From Rouxiella sp. S1S-2 (GTDB lineage Bacteria > Pseudomonadota > Gammaproteobacteria > Enterobacterales > Enterobacteriaceae), in the NCBI RefSeq assembly GCF_009208105.1, contig NZ_WFKL01000001.1:5022001-5086000 (forward strand): a DNA stretch of 64,000 bases, given 5' to 3'. The position numbers and the translations under genes are program-made. The notes under the pieces are model-generated. The model searched no databases. It saw only the letters and a program-made list of their open reading frames with translations, and was not told the DNA's origin. Of this stretch, positions 7,173-16,317 are shown one piece after another. How positions within the stretch are numbered: position 1 is the stretch's first letter; every line of letters begins with the position of its first letter.

Positions 7173-8819
7173 TTACACCTCTTTCTCGACCAGCAGCGCC
7201 TCCAGCAAGTCGAGATCGTGCAGTAGCTTTTGCAGCGTTTCATTGCTGATACGCTGGGTCGCACGCAGATGATACAGCTCGCCTCGCTCGGCGCGCAGGG
7301 CAGTCAGGCGGAAGCGACGTTCCAGATTCTCTAGCATCAGCGCATTTTCGATGTCGTCTTTATCGACAGTGCGTCGACGAAGATTGCCCACCACGCGCGA
7401 GCTGATCTCTTTCAGCGTTTGCTCATCAATATTTTCCTCTGAGTCGGCCGCCAGACGTTCTTCCATCTTGTGCAGGCTTTCAATCGCCACCTCGGCGGCT
7501 ACCGCGCGCGCCATGCGCTCTTCCTCGCGGTAAGAAGACTTATCAACCACCACGCCGCGCAGCAGGAACGGCAGCGCAATCACGCCAGCAATCAGGGAGA
7601 ACAAAATCACCCCAGCGGCCAAAAAAACCAGCTGATAGCGCGAAGGAAACGCCGAACCGTCGGCCAGGAACAGGGGAATGGACAGCACACCGGCCAGGGT
7701 AATTGCCCCCCTCACCCCGGCAAATGATGCAACCCATAGCTCGCGGGTCGAGAAGCTGCCAAACATCAGCGGACGCTTCTTGAGCAGGCGGTTGCTGAAG
7801 TTTTTCATCAGCCACAGCCAGGCAAAACGCAGCAACAGCAGGGCAAAATAAATAATGCCGACGTCGGCAAACAGGTGCCAGGTGACGATGCTTGGGTCGT
7901 GGGTTGCCTGGTCCAGCGAGCTTTCAAGAATGCCCGGCAGCTGCAGGCCCAACATGATGAACACCATGCCGTTGAACACAAATTCAAGCATCGCCCAGAC
8001 ACTGTTGGCGCGCAGACGCATTGCCAGCGGCGCATTGCGGATAATGCCCGACTGACTGATGGTCATCCCGGCGGCCACCGCGGCCAAAATACCTGAGACG
8101 CCAATGTGTTCGGCAATCAGATAGGAGGCGAAAGGCAGCAACAACAGCAGCACTATTTGCGTTGCCGGGTCGTCACCACTCAGACGGCTCATGATGCGCA
8201 GTGACTTACTGTACAACCAGGTCACCGCTACGCCCGCCAGCAAACCGCCAACGGCAACTTTGAGAAACTCAACTGTCGCGCCCGGTACGGTAAACACCAT
8301 GGTGCCCATCGCCACCGCGATAGCAAACTTCAACGACACCAGGCCCGACGCGTCGTTCATCAACGCCTCACCTTCCAAAATCCCCATTATAGGTTTCGGA
8401 ATGCGGCCCTTACCGACAATACCCGACAGCGCCACGGCATCCGTCGGCGACAGCACCGCCGCCAGCGCAAAGGCCGCCACCAGTGGAATGTTGGGCACCA
8501 TCATATAAATCAGATAACCCACCCCGACGATGGTGACCACCACCAGCGCGAGTGCCAGCCCGAGGATTTCGCGCCCTTTGTGCAAAAACTCGCGCATTGG
8601 CGTTTTCCAGCCATCGGCAAACAGCAGCGGCGGGATAAACAGCACCAGAAACAGTTCGGGATCGAAATCAACGTGTAGACCAAAGTTTGGCCAGGCAAGC
8701 AAAGCACCCACGGCGATTTGCATAAGAGGAAGGGGTACCTGAAACGGCAACATCCTGGTAACGACACCGGAGAGCGACACCACCAGAATCAAAATCAGAA
8801 TGGTAAAAAATATTTCCAT
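7173..8819 (-). CDS. yjcE: CPA1-family Na+/H+ antiporter YjcE
   Basis: A 548-residue inner-membrane protein, nearly the same length as E. coli YjcE. About twelve hydrophobic helices fill the first 400 residues, including the SPTDAVALSGI motif and a NDASGLV motif with the ion-binding aspartate that defines CPA1 exchangers (NhaP/NHE type). The last 140 residues form a charged cytoplasmic tail with heptad-like stretches. It exchanges Na+ or K+ for protons; the E. coli protein's ion preference is poorly defined. It lies next to ghxP as in E. coli, though 220 bp of AT-rich DNA without a gene separates them. Confidence 0.93.
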   Translation of the reverse strand: MEIFFTILILILVVSLSGVVTRMLPFQVPLPLMQIAVGALLAWPNFGLHVDFDPELFLVLFIPPLLFADGWKTPMREFLHKGREILGLALALVVVTIVGVGYLIYMMVPNIPLVAAFALAAVLSPTDAVALSGIVGKGRIPKPIMGILEGEALMNDASGLVSLKFAIAVAMGTMVFTVPGATVEFLKVAVGGLLAGVAVTWLYSKSLRIMSRLSGDDPATQIVLLLLLPFASYLIAEHIGVSGILAAVAAGMTISQSGIIRNAPLAMRLRANSVWAMLEFVFNGMVFIMLGLQLPGILESSLDQATHDPSIVTWHLFADVGIIYFALLLLRFAWLWLMKNFSNRLLKKRPLMFGSFSTRELWVASFAGVRGAITLAGVLSIPLFLADGSAFPSRYQLVFLAAGVILFSLIAGVIALPFLLRGVVVDKSSYREEERMARAVAAEVAIESLHKMEERLAADSEENIDEQTLKEISSRVVGNLRRRTVDKDDIENALMLENLERRFRLTALRAERGELYHLRATQRISNETLQKLLHDLDLLEALLVEKEV

Positions 8820-9039
8820 GCTTTCCTTAGACTCTTGTTTTTAGTTAATGCTTAAAGCTGGACGCAGGCGGGCCTGCACGACAATGGGATAATAAAACAC
8901 TTTTACTGCGCAGATAAATTACAGATTTCTTAAATTCGAGTGTAACTGTTGTTCACGTTTCTTTTTGGGGTATGAATGCGACGCGGGAAGAATGCGGGGA
9001 AATCCGCCCCTCGCACACGGCAAAGGGCGGTACAGAGAG

Positions 9040-10407
9040 CTAAAGCGCCCACCCTCCGGCATAAAACGCGACCAGCGCCACGGCAATAATGACCGTGCCC
9101 ACGTTCAGCTTGCGCCACTCTCCGGAGCAGACTCTGCCCACTACCAGCGAACTGAAGCCAAGCATAATGCCGGTCACAATGTTACAAGTCAGCACGATAA
9201 ACACCGCGCACAACAGGCCGGACATGGCGTCAACAAAGTCGCCGAAGTCGAGCTTGGTGACGTTGCTGAGCATAAGCAACCCAACGTACATCAGCGCAGG
9301 CGCCGTCGCATAGGCAGGTACCAGATAAGACAGCGGCGACAGAAATAGCATCAGCAGGAACAGCACGCCCACTACCGTCGCAGTCAACCCGGTTTTACCG
9401 CCCGCTGCCGTACCCGCCGCAGACTCGATATACACCGCCGCCGGGGCCGCGCCGACCAGTCCCGCAAAGATGCTGCTCATTGAATCGGCAGTCAGTGCCT
9501 TACCGGCATTAATTATCTGTCCGTCTTTGTTCAACAGGTCTGCCTGACCGGCCACGGCGCGAATGGTGCCGGTGGCATCAAACACTGCCGTCATCACCAG
9601 CGCCAGCACGCTAGGCAGAACCGCCGCTTTCATCGCCCCCATAATATCGAGCGTGAAGAACAAACTGTGCCCGTTGGCGTCTGAAAGTGAAGGCATGGCG
9701 AACAGGCCATGATATTTCACCGCAGGGTCAAAAATCAGACCAATCACTGAAATCGCGATAATCACCAGCAGGATCCCGCCCGGCACGCGCAGTTTTTCAA
9801 GACCGAAAATTACCGCCAGCCCCAGCAGCGTCATCACCACCGGGAAAGAAGTAAAGGCGCCCAGTGTGACCGGTAACCCGTCGAGGGGATTCTTGATAAC
9901 CAGACCCACGCCATTGGCGGCAACCAACAGCAAAAACAGGCCAATGCCAATGCCAGTGCCGTGTGCCACGCCGGTAGGTAAATTACGCAGGATCCACGAG
10001 CGAATGCCGGTCACCGAGATAACAGTAAACAGTACGCCCATCAGAAACACGGCGCCAAGCGCGACGGGAACGCTGATATGTTGTCCAATCACCAGGCTAA
10101 AGGCGGTAAACGCCGTTAACGAGATAGCGCAGCCAATCGCCAGCGGCAGATTGGCCCAAAGGCCCATCAGCAGAGAGCCTAATCCCGCGACCAGACAGGT
10201 AGCAACGAACACGGCGGAAGGAGAGAAACCGGCTTTACCGAGCATCGCAGGGACGACGATAACTGAGTAAACCATCGCCAGAAATGTGGTCAGTCCGGCA
10301 ATGATTTCCTGACGCACGTTGCTGCCGCGCGCGCTAATGGAGAAGAAAGCATCAAGCGATCCTTTAGGCGTCACGCTGCCGCCCGCTTGAGACTGTGGTT
10401 GAGACAT
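9040..10407 (-). CDS. ghxP: Guanine/hypoxanthine permease GhxP (NCS2/AzgA-type)
   Basis: A 455-residue nucleobase permease of the NCS2 azaguanine-type subgroup. Recognisable segments include [21 protein letters not shown] near residue 32, [12 protein letters not shown], the [20 protein letters not shown] segment holding substrate-binding acidic residues, and [14 protein letters not shown] near residue 330. These match E. coli YjcD/GhxP over nearly the full length. It imports guanine and hypoxanthine with protons. A PurR-like operator sits about 190 bp upstream. The gene is monocistronic by spacing; yjcE follows on the same strand 220 bp later. Confidence 0.95.
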   Translation of the reverse strand: MSQPQSQAGGSVTPKGSLDAFFSISARGSNVRQEIIAGLTTFLAMVYSVIVVPAMLGKAGFSPSAVFVATCLVAGLGSLLMGLWANLPLAIGCAISLTAFTAFSLVIGQHISVPVALGAVFLMGVLFTVISVTGIRSWILRNLPTGVAHGTGIGIGLFLLLVAANGVGLVIKNPLDGLPVTLGAFTSFPVVMTLLGLAVIFGLEKLRVPGGILLVIIAISVIGLIFDPAVKYHGLFAMPSLSDANGHSLFFTLDIMGAMKAAVLPSVLALVMTAVFDATGTIRAVAGQADLLNKDGQIINAGKALTADSMSSIFAGLVGAAPAAVYIESAAGTAAGGKTGLTATVVGVLFLLMLFLSPLSYLVPAYATAPALMYVGLLMLSNVTKLDFGDFVDAMSGLLCAVFIVLTCNIVTGIMLGFSSLVVGRVCSGEWRKLNVGTVIIAVALVAFYAGGWAL

Positions 10408-10595
10408 GGTGGAGTCCTCTGAATGTGCTACTGAAATGCCTGCGTGGTCATTATGAAATCGTTTCTTGTCGTTCGCTTCCCTACCCGGCTAAAGGATGCA
10501 TGCGGACCTTCAACCAGGTTGAAAATCGGCAAAAAGCCAGGGCAAACGGTTAACTCTCATCGCGTACGGCGGTTGCAAAAGTCGTAGATACGGCT

Positions 10596-10611
10596 AAGCA
10601 AACGATTATCC
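10596..10611. promoter_or_regulatory. PurR box upstream of ghxP
   Basis: AAGCAAACGATTATCC matches the PurR consensus ANGCAANCGNTTNCNT at all but two of its defined positions. It lies 189 bp upstream of ghxP, a purine permease gene for which PurR control is known or expected in enterobacteria. The rest of the 350-bp gap at 10408-10758 holds no gene I can support. Confidence 0.55.
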
Positions 10612-10758
10612 AGCTATTAATGCTCTGGTTTCAACTCCGTTTGGCGATGTTTTTCGGATTTTCGCTCACTTTAAAGACATTTAACCTAAAAAGATGAGAA
10701 AGGATAAGTTTTAGGCAGAAATTGCCCCGCAGTCAGACAGGGCATGGTCAAAAAGCGA

Positions 10759-11427
10759 TCAACTGGAAATCTGGTAAGGGCCGCCCTGTTTCAGCGCCTG
10801 TTGGTAAGCCGGTCTGGCCTGAATGGTTTTTAACCACGCCTGCAAGCGCGGGCATTTTTCTATCGGTCCACGCGAGGAGAGCGCCTCAACCGGAAAGCTC
10901 ATCTGAATATCGGCGGCGCTGAAGGTGTCGCCCGCAAACCAGGCATTTTTAGCCAAATGGTCTTCAAGATAAGTGGCATGGGTGACCAATTGCTTATCAA
11001 TGTAATTTTGCTGCACCCCTTTACCAATCGCACCGGCAATCGGGCGCACCAGCCACGGCATCGGCGGTTTTCCCAGACGACCGAAAATAAGCTTCATCAC
11101 CAGCAGCGGCATCAGAGAACCTTCAGCATAGTGCATCCAATACCGGTACTGCTGGCGCTGTTTGGAGTCTTCGGGCTTTAGCGTGCTGTGTTCGTCGTAG
11201 GTTTCTTGCAGATATTCAATAATCGCACCCGATTCGGCCAGTACCAGGTCGCCGTCCTGCAGCACGGGGGATTTCCCCAGTGGATGGACTTTCTTGAGCG
11301 ACGCTGGGGCCAACATGGTGTTTTCATCGCGCTGATAACGTTCGATGGTGTAAGGCAGCTGCAGCTCTTCGAGCATCCACAAGATCCGTTGGGAACGCGA
11401 GTTGTTAAGGTGGTGAAGGATTATCAT
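10759..11427 (-). CDS. Glutathione S-transferase family protein
   Basis: A 222-residue cytosolic GST. The thioredoxin-like N-terminal domain (residues 1-80) has the start MIILHHLNNSRSQRILWMLEE, with Ser near residue 10-12 as the likely glutathione-activating residue, the cis-proline of LGKSPVL near 51-54 and the AESGAIIEYL motif (glutathione gamma-glutamyl binding, about 64-73). An all-helical C-terminal domain follows, with the D of TFSAADIQMSFP as N-capping residue. The substrate cannot be read. It stands alone, divergent from an SnoaL-like gene, with a palindromic AT-rich site over its presumed promoter. Confidence 0.9.
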   Translation of the reverse strand: MIILHHLNNSRSQRILWMLEELQLPYTIERYQRDENTMLAPASLKKVHPLGKSPVLQDGDLVLAESGAIIEYLQETYDEHSTLKPEDSKQRQQYRYWMHYAEGSLMPLLVMKLIFGRLGKPPMPWLVRPIAGAIGKGVQQNYIDKQLVTHATYLEDHLAKNAWFAGDTFSAADIQMSFPVEALSSRGPIEKCPRLQAWLKTIQARPAYQQALKQGGPYQISS

Positions 11428-11450
11428 GCATTCTGCTCCAGGGCGATCGG

Positions 11451-11471
11451 TATAATTAATTGTTAATTATA
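11451..11471. promoter_or_regulatory. Perfect palindrome over the GST promoter
   Basis: TATAATTAA-TTG-TTAATTATA is a 9-bp perfect inverted repeat. Read on the minus strand it contains a TATAAT -10 element about 35 bp upstream of the GST start, so a dimeric repressor (MarR or TetR type would fit the symmetry) bound here would block transcription. The regulator is not identified. Confidence 0.55.
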
Positions 11472-11597
11472 GACTACGCCGCTGAGCATACGATTTTTGC
11501 CGGCTTTAGCAATCAGCCTGTTGACAAAATGAACGAATAAGTGAATATTGAATATTAATTCACAATAATAGAATTATTATTCAAAAAGGATTTGCAA

Positions 11598-11936
11598 ATG
11601 TCAGACGCTTTATTGCCCGTCGAACAACAGTTTTATGCCTACAACCAGCATGATCTCGAGACATTCGTGGCCTGCTTCAGTGAGACGTTTACGGCTTACC
11701 GCATGCCGGCTACTGAACCTTCGATGAAGGGTAAACAGCAGCTTAGCGAATTTTATGCGCAAAATCGATTTAATAATCCGGCGCTGCGCGCCGAGTTAAT
11801 TTCACGTACTGTGCTGGGCAATAAAGTCTTTGACCGGGAAATTATTCACGGCCTGAGCGAGCAGCCTATTGAAAGTGTGGCGGTGTTTGAAGTGAATAAC
11901 GGCCTGATTGATACCGCCTGGTTTTACTTCGCCTAA
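11598..11936 (+). CDS. SnoaL-like / nuclear transport factor 2 family protein
   Basis: A 112-residue protein with the cone-shaped NTF2/SnoaL pattern: an N-terminal helix (VEQQFYAYNQHDLETFVACFSE), followed by FTAYRMP, then alternating strands ending in an aromatic strand (GLIDTAWFYFA). Such proteins are steroid-isomerase-like enzymes or small ligand binders; the function is not predictable here. ATG 11598 is preferred over the in-frame TTG at 11592 because an AAAGGA site lies 7 bp upstream of it. It is divergent from the GST gene across an AT-rich promoter region. Confidence 0.82.
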   Translation: MSDALLPVEQQFYAYNQHDLETFVACFSETFTAYRMPATEPSMKGKQQLSEFYAQNRFNNPALRAELISRTVLGNKVFDREIIHGLSEQPIESVAVFEVNNGLIDTAWFYFA

Positions 11937-12005
11937 GTCTGGCGCTTAATCGGCTACCTATTGGGCCGCATCGGTGGCGGATGCAGATGCGGCCTAATAC
12001 AGCAA

Positions 12006-12794
12006 TTAACGTGGTGACAAATCCGGCCACAGCGGTCTGACCGTTGCCATCAGGTGCGGCGTACCTACCGCGACGCTGAGATGTCGAATGCCTTCGGAGC
12101 CAAAATTAACCACAGTTTCCAATCCGGCCTCCTGACATAGCACGGCGCCACCAGCAATGTCCCACAGGGTAGTTCGGCGCTGCAAATGCCCGTCTATCAG
12201 ACCCTTGGCGGCAAATACCATGCCTACCGTGGTGCAACGGTAGCAGTGCACGGACCAATCGGCCTCACGCAGCCCGCGATAAAACGCAGAGGCTTCGCCC
12301 AGTTGATCATCGGCGCTGTCGCCCAAAGAAAGCACCTGCACGTCGGCAAATCGGTTATCACGGCTAAAAGGCATGCCGTTGAGGAAAATACCCCTACCGC
12401 TTTCTGCCGCAAACAACTCGTTGAGCACCGGCAGCACCACCACGCCTATAACCGGGCGATGATGTTCAACCAGACCAAGCGAAACGCCCCATAGAGGCGA
12501 GCCGCGCAAAAAGTTTGAGGTGCCATCAATGGGGTCTATCACCCAGCAAGCACCGTCACTCAACTGCCCGCCCATCTCTTCACCAATGATTGGGTCGTTT
12601 GGAAAATGCTGCTGGAGCCGTTGGCGAATAAAGGTTTCTACCGCCACGTCGGCTTCAGAAACAAAATCTTGAGTACGTTTGCTGCTGACATCAATCTCGC
12701 TGCGGCGCGCAAAGAAGCTCATTGCCAGTTCAGCGGCCTCTGCTGCAATCTGACTGGCGATACGCAGTCGGTCGGAAATTTCGGTTTTCATCAT
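12006..12794 (-). CDS. Inositol-monophosphatase-family phosphatase
   Basis: A 262-residue member of the IMPase/FBPase-like metal-dependent phosphatases. The metal site is intact: GEE at residues 71-73, DPIDGTSNF at 87-95 and WDIAGG around 214. These ligands position two or three Mg2+ ions for hydrolysis of small sugar, inositol or histidinol phosphates. It is not E. coli SuhB by sequence and the physiological substrate is unknown. The gene is monocistronic, divergent from a LysE-type exporter gene. The first two codons are both ATG; an AGGGG site fits either. Confidence 0.9.
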   Translation of the reverse strand: MMKTEISDRLRIASQIAAEAAELAMSFFARRSEIDVSSKRTQDFVSEADVAVETFIRQRLQQHFPNDPIIGEEMGGQLSDGACWVIDPIDGTSNFLRGSPLWGVSLGLVEHHRPVIGVVVLPVLNELFAAESGRGIFLNGMPFSRDNRFADVQVLSLGDSADDQLGEASAFYRGLREADWSVHCYRCTTVGMVFAAKGLIDGHLQRRTTLWDIAGGAVLCQEAGLETVVNFGSEGIRHLSVAVGTPHLMATVRPLWPDLSPR

Positions 12795-12926
12795 TAACGC
12801 CCCTGTTTTGTTTATGACAGATTACCTTAAACACCGTGAATAAAAGATGACAAGTCCTTGCTAAATAAAGTGTAAAAGTTCTATATCTTAGTCAGTTAAT
12901 CTTCGCCCCCTATTCCGGAGAATGCT

Positions 12927-13559
12927 ATGCCTGATGCCGCCCACCTTTTACCCTTTATGCTCATCGCCCTGGGTATGGTTCTGACCCCCGGCCCCAATAT
13001 GCTGTATCTCATCTCCCGCTCCCTTTCACAGGGGCCTAAAGCTGGCCTGATTTCGCTGGGGGGCGTGGTGGTAGGATTCCTGTTTTATATGACCTTTGCC
13101 GCGCTGGGTATCACCGCCCTGCTGATGGCCGTGCCTTTTGCCTACGACACGCTACGATTGTGCGGGGCGCTGTATCTGCTATACATGGCGTGGCAGGCCA
13201 TCCGTCCGGGCGGACGCTCTCCCTTTCAGGTGCGCGAATTAGCGAAAGATACGCCACGCAAACTGTTTACTATGGGCCTGCTGACCAACCTGCTAAATCC
13301 CAAAACCGCCGTGCTTTATCTCTCTCTGTTGCCGCAGTTTATTGTTCCATCTCAGGGGAACGTGCTGACGCAGTCGATGGTGCTCGGCAGTATGCAAATA
13401 CTGATTAGCTTTACGGTAAATGCACTGATTGCCCTGAGTGCCGGTTACATCGCCTCTTTTCTGACAGGCAGACCGTTTTGGACCGTTATTCAGCGCTGGA
13501 TGATGGCCACCGTACTCAGCGGTCTTGCGGTGCGTATGCTCATTGAAGGGCGTAAATAA
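12927..13559 (+). CDS. LysE/RhtB-family amino-acid exporter
   Basis: A 210-residue inner-membrane protein with about six hydrophobic helices. The N-terminal TPGPNMLYLISRSLSQGPKAG segment (residues 19-39) is the LysE/RhtB signature, and LLNPKTAVLYLSLLPQFI near residue 120 is the second conserved block. The family exports neutral or basic amino acids and homoserine lactone-like compounds; specificity cannot be read. A CCGGAG site lies 8 bp before the ATG. It stands alone between divergent and tandem neighbours. Confidence 0.92.
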   Translation: MPDAAHLLPFMLIALGMVLTPGPNMLYLISRSLSQGPKAGLISLGGVVVGFLFYMTFAALGITALLMAVPFAYDTLRLCGALYLLYMAWQAIRPGGRSPFQVRELAKDTPRKLFTMGLLTNLLNPKTAVLYLSLLPQFIVPSQGNVLTQSMVLGSMQILISFTVNALIALSAGYIASFLTGRPFWTVIQRWMMATVLSGLAVRMLIEGRK

Positions 13560-13591
13560 TCGCCGAGATGTTCAGATAGCGCTCATCGCTA

Positions 13592-13597
13592 TATAAT
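13592..13597 (+). promoter_or_regulatory. -10 element upstream of the two-binding-protein operon
   Basis: A perfect TATAAT lies at 13592-13597 with only a weak -35. It overlaps an ATG at 13596, so transcription would begin near 13604, after that ATG. This argues that translation of the next gene begins at GTG 13629 and not at 13596. Confidence 0.55.
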
Positions 13598-13628
13598 GCG
13601 GAATACAACGTATAACGAGGTTTTCCCA

Positions 13629-14744
13629 GTGAGCGCTTTTCCAAAATTTTCTGTTATCAGGGCAACATTACTTAACACCTTTGTGCTCGGCACGGCGCTG
13701 AGTCTCTGTTCTTTCTCCACGCTAGCCTCGCGCCAGGTCACCGATCAACTTGGCCGTCAGGTGATCGTTCCCGATCACGTCGATCGCGTCGTTGTCCTTC
13801 AACATCAAACGCTTAATCTGCTGGTTCAACTGGATGCCACCCGCAAGATTGTGGGCGTGCTGGCAAACTGGAAGCAGCAATTGGGTGACAGCTACGTCCG
13901 TCTGGCCCCGCAGTTGCTGAAAACGCCTGCGCTTGGGGACTTAACCCACGTCGATTTAGAAAGCCTGGTTGCGCTGCATCCTCAGGTGGTGTTTGTGACC
14001 AACTATGCGCCGAAAGAGATGATTGACCAGATAACCAATGCCGGTATTGCGGTAGTGGCTATCTCGCTGCGTGAGGATAAAACGGGTGAAGCAGGGAAAA
14101 TGAACCCGGAGATGAACAACGAAGAGCAGGCCTACAATGAAGGGTTAAAGCAGGGTATTCGCCTGATAGGCGAGGTTGTCAATCGTCAGAAACAGGCCAA
14201 TGCACTGATTGATTACACTTTCGCCCAGCGCAAAATGGTCAGTGAGCGCCTGCAGTCGGTTACGCCCCAGCAACGAGTGCGTGTGTATATGGCTAACCCG
14301 GATCTCACGACTTACGGCTCGGGCAAATACACCGGCCTGATGATGAATCATGCTGGCGCGTTTAACGTGGCTGAATCAACGGTAAAAGGTTTTAAACAGG
14401 TCAGCATGGAACAGGTGATTGCCTGGAACCCGCAGGTGATTTTTGTTCAAGATCGCTATCCTGAAGTTGTTACCGATATTGAACATGATCCAAAATGGCA
14501 GGTTATTGACGCCGTGAAAAATCATCGGGTTTACCTGATGCCGGAATACGCCAAGGCCTGGGGCTATCCAATGCCGGAAGCGCTGGCGATAGGCGAACTG
14601 TGGATGGCAAAAAAACTCTACCCGCAAAAATTCAGCGACATTGATATGCAAAAGCAGGCAGACGCTTATTACCAACGCTTTTACCGTACCGACTATGTCG
14701 CGCAGCAAAGCGCCTCAGTGACGTCCAGCGGGCCTAAGTCCTGA
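13629..14744 (+). CDS. Periplasmic metal/cofactor-type ABC substrate-binding protein (BtuF/FhuD-MolA class)
   Basis: A 371-residue helical-backbone binding protein (Peripla_BP_2). A signal peptide (FVLGTALSLCSFSTLAS) precedes RQVTDQLGRQVIVPDHVDRVVVL, the usual start of the family's first domain; the second domain begins after the long linker helix, with KQVSMEQVIAWNPQVIFV near residue 260 and a WGYPMPEALAIGELWMAKKLYP tail. Family members bind Fe-siderophores, heme, B12, or molybdate/tungstate (MolA). GTG 13629 is chosen as start because an AACGAGG site lies 8 bp upstream and the upstream ATG coincides with a -10 box. It overlaps the next gene by one base. No permease or ATPase is encoded nearby. 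Confidence 0.85.
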   Translation: MSAFPKFSVIRATLLNTFVLGTALSLCSFSTLASRQVTDQLGRQVIVPDHVDRVVVLQHQTLNLLVQLDATRKIVGVLANWKQQLGDSYVRLAPQLLKTPALGDLTHVDLESLVALHPQVVFVTNYAPKEMIDQITNAGIAVVAISLREDKTGEAGKMNPEMNNEEQAYNEGLKQGIRLIGEVVNRQKQANALIDYTFAQRKMVSERLQSVTPQQRVRVYMANPDLTTYGSGKYTGLMMNHAGAFNVAESTVKGFKQVSMEQVIAWNPQVIFVQDRYPEVVTDIEHDPKWQVIDAVKNHRVYLMPEYAKAWGYPMPEALAIGELWMAKKLYPQKFSDIDMQKQADAYYQRFYRTDYVAQQSASVTSSGPKS

Positions 14745-15496
14745 TGACGACCTCTTCACTCAAGGTATTGGCCGCAGGCAGCCTGCGGTCGGTTTGGCAA
14801 CCGCTGATGCAGCGTTTCACCCGCCAGACTGGGGTCTCGGTAGAGGCGCAGTTTGGACCCGCAGGATTGCTGCGCCAGCGTATTGAACAGGGCGAAAAGG
14901 TCGATTTCTTTGCTTCCGCCAATGTGGCACACCCGCAGCGCCTGAAAACACTTGGGCTGGCACAGCGGGTTGAAACCTTCACCAGCAATCGCCTGTGCCT
15001 CACCGCGCGCAGAAGCGCTGCCGAGACGCACGCCTCGTGGATCGCGCTGCTGAGCGACCCGGCGCTGCGACTGGGAACCTCCACGCCGCTGGCGGACCCT
15101 TCAGGCGACTACACCTGGCAGCTTTTTGAGACGATTGAAAAACGCCATCCGGGCCTCGGTGAAACACTGCGTCATTGCGCACTGCCGCTGGTAGGCGGTC
15201 CCAAGAGTCGGAGCGTACCGGCAGGAGAGTTGGCGGCGGCATGGCTGATTGACGGCGGACAGTGTGACCTGTTTATTGGCTATGCCAGCTATGCGCGCCG
15301 TTTGGCACAGTGTGAAACGCTGCGGGTAATTGAAATACCTGAGGATTATAATATTCGAGCGAACTATGCCTTTGCACAATGCAGCACGTCGGCATCGCCG
15401 CTGTCCGACTTTATGCTCTCGGCAGCGGCACAGGAATACTTACAACAGCAAGGTTTTGGAGAAAGCGATCACTCCCTTTCTTTTAATGCGCGCTGA
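14744..15496 (+). CDS. ModA-like extracellular-type substrate-binding protein lacking a signal peptide
   Basis: A 250-residue type-2 periplasmic-binding-fold protein. The N-terminus (SLKVLAAGSLRSVWQPLMQ, GVSVEAQFGPAGLLRQRIEQG) and the DFFASANVAHPQRL segment align with ModA-type molybdate-binding proteins, including the serine in AAGS that contacts oxyanions. There is no signal peptide: the protein begins MTTSS and goes straight into the first strand. The start is fixed by the TGATG overlap with the preceding gene's stop, so the two are translationally coupled. The 3' end overlaps the convergent RIO-kinase gene by 28 bp. A cytoplasmic sensor or non-classical export are both possible; function unknown. 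Confidence 0.82.
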   Translation: MTTSSLKVLAAGSLRSVWQPLMQRFTRQTGVSVEAQFGPAGLLRQRIEQGEKVDFFASANVAHPQRLKTLGLAQRVETFTSNRLCLTARRSAAETHASWIALLSDPALRLGTSTPLADPSGDYTWQLFETIEKRHPGLGETLRHCALPLVGGPKSRSVPAGELAAAWLIDGGQCDLFIGYASYARRLAQCETLRVIEIPEDYNIRANYAFAQCSTSASPLSDFMLSAAAQEYLQQQGFGESDHSLSFNAR

Positions 15497-16317
15497 CGGT
15501 CGTAGTATTCATCTTCTGCGGCGGTGATTTCGTCCAGTAACGAATCGACGTCGGCCGCATGGGTGTCTTCAACAAAGTGGCCACTCAGCACGCTTTCCGG
15601 CGTGAGTTTACCCTCTTCATAAAGTGCCCAAATTTCTTTCGCATAACGGGTTTTCAACAGCTCCGGGGCAAACTGGCCGTAGAAATCGGTCATGTTATTC
15701 ACGTCGCGTTCAAACATTGATTCGGCGTGATTGTTTGCTGAAGCGTCAACCGCCTGAGGCAGGTCGATAATCACAGGCCCTTGCGCATCGAGCAGCACGT
15801 TAAACTCTGAAAGGTCGCCGTGAACAATACCCGCGCACAGCATACGAACGATGTTGCGGATCATCGTGTCATGCCCCACAAGCGCTTCTTCCTCAGTGAA
15901 AGTCACGTCGCTCAAACGTGGCGCAACCAGCCCTTCACCGTCGGTGATAAGCTCCATCAGCAGCACGCCGTCGAGACAAATGTAAGGCTGAGGGACGCGC
16001 ACTCCGGCGTTAGCCAGACGGAAAAGCGCATCAACCTCGGCCGTTTGCCAGGTTTCTTCCTGCTGCTTGCGACCAAACTTGGAGCCTTTCTGCATCGCAC
16101 GTGCACTGCGGCTGTTGCGTACCTTACGCCCTTCCTGATACTGAACGGCCTGTTTAAAGCTGCGCTGCGTGGCCTCTTTGTAGACTTTTGCGCAACGGAT
16201 TTCCCCACCGCACAAAACGGTGTAAACATCGGCTTCTTTGCCACTTTTCAGTCGACGGACCACATCATCGATCAGGCCGTCATCCACCAGAGGTTGGATT
16301 CTAATTGGGATTTTCAT
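15469..16317 (-). CDS. RIO-family atypical serine protein kinase
   Basis: A 282-residue RIO-like kinase. The ATP loop SGKEADVY lies at residues 25-32, the phosphate-binding lysine at K44 (CAKVYK), the catalytic loop HGDLSEFN at 166-173 and the metal-binding DLPQ at D185. All key residues are intact, so it should be active. Bacterial RIO proteins of this PA4780 type are autophosphorylating kinases with few known targets. ATG 16317 is preferred to a longer frame because family members begin MKxPxRIxPLVDDGL. The C-terminal tail is acidic then basic. It is convergent with the ModA-like gene. Confidence 0.92.
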   Translation of the reverse strand: MKIPIRIQPLVDDGLIDDVVRRLKSGKEADVYTVLCGGEIRCAKVYKEATQRSFKQAVQYQEGRKVRNSRSARAMQKGSKFGRKQQEETWQTAEVDALFRLANAGVRVPQPYICLDGVLLMELITDGEGLVAPRLSDVTFTEEEALVGHDTMIRNIVRMLCAGIVHGDLSEFNVLLDAQGPVIIDLPQAVDASANNHAESMFERDVNNMTDFYGQFAPELLKTRYAKEIWALYEEGKLTPESVLSGHFVEDTHAADVDSLLDEITAAEDEYYDRQRALKERE

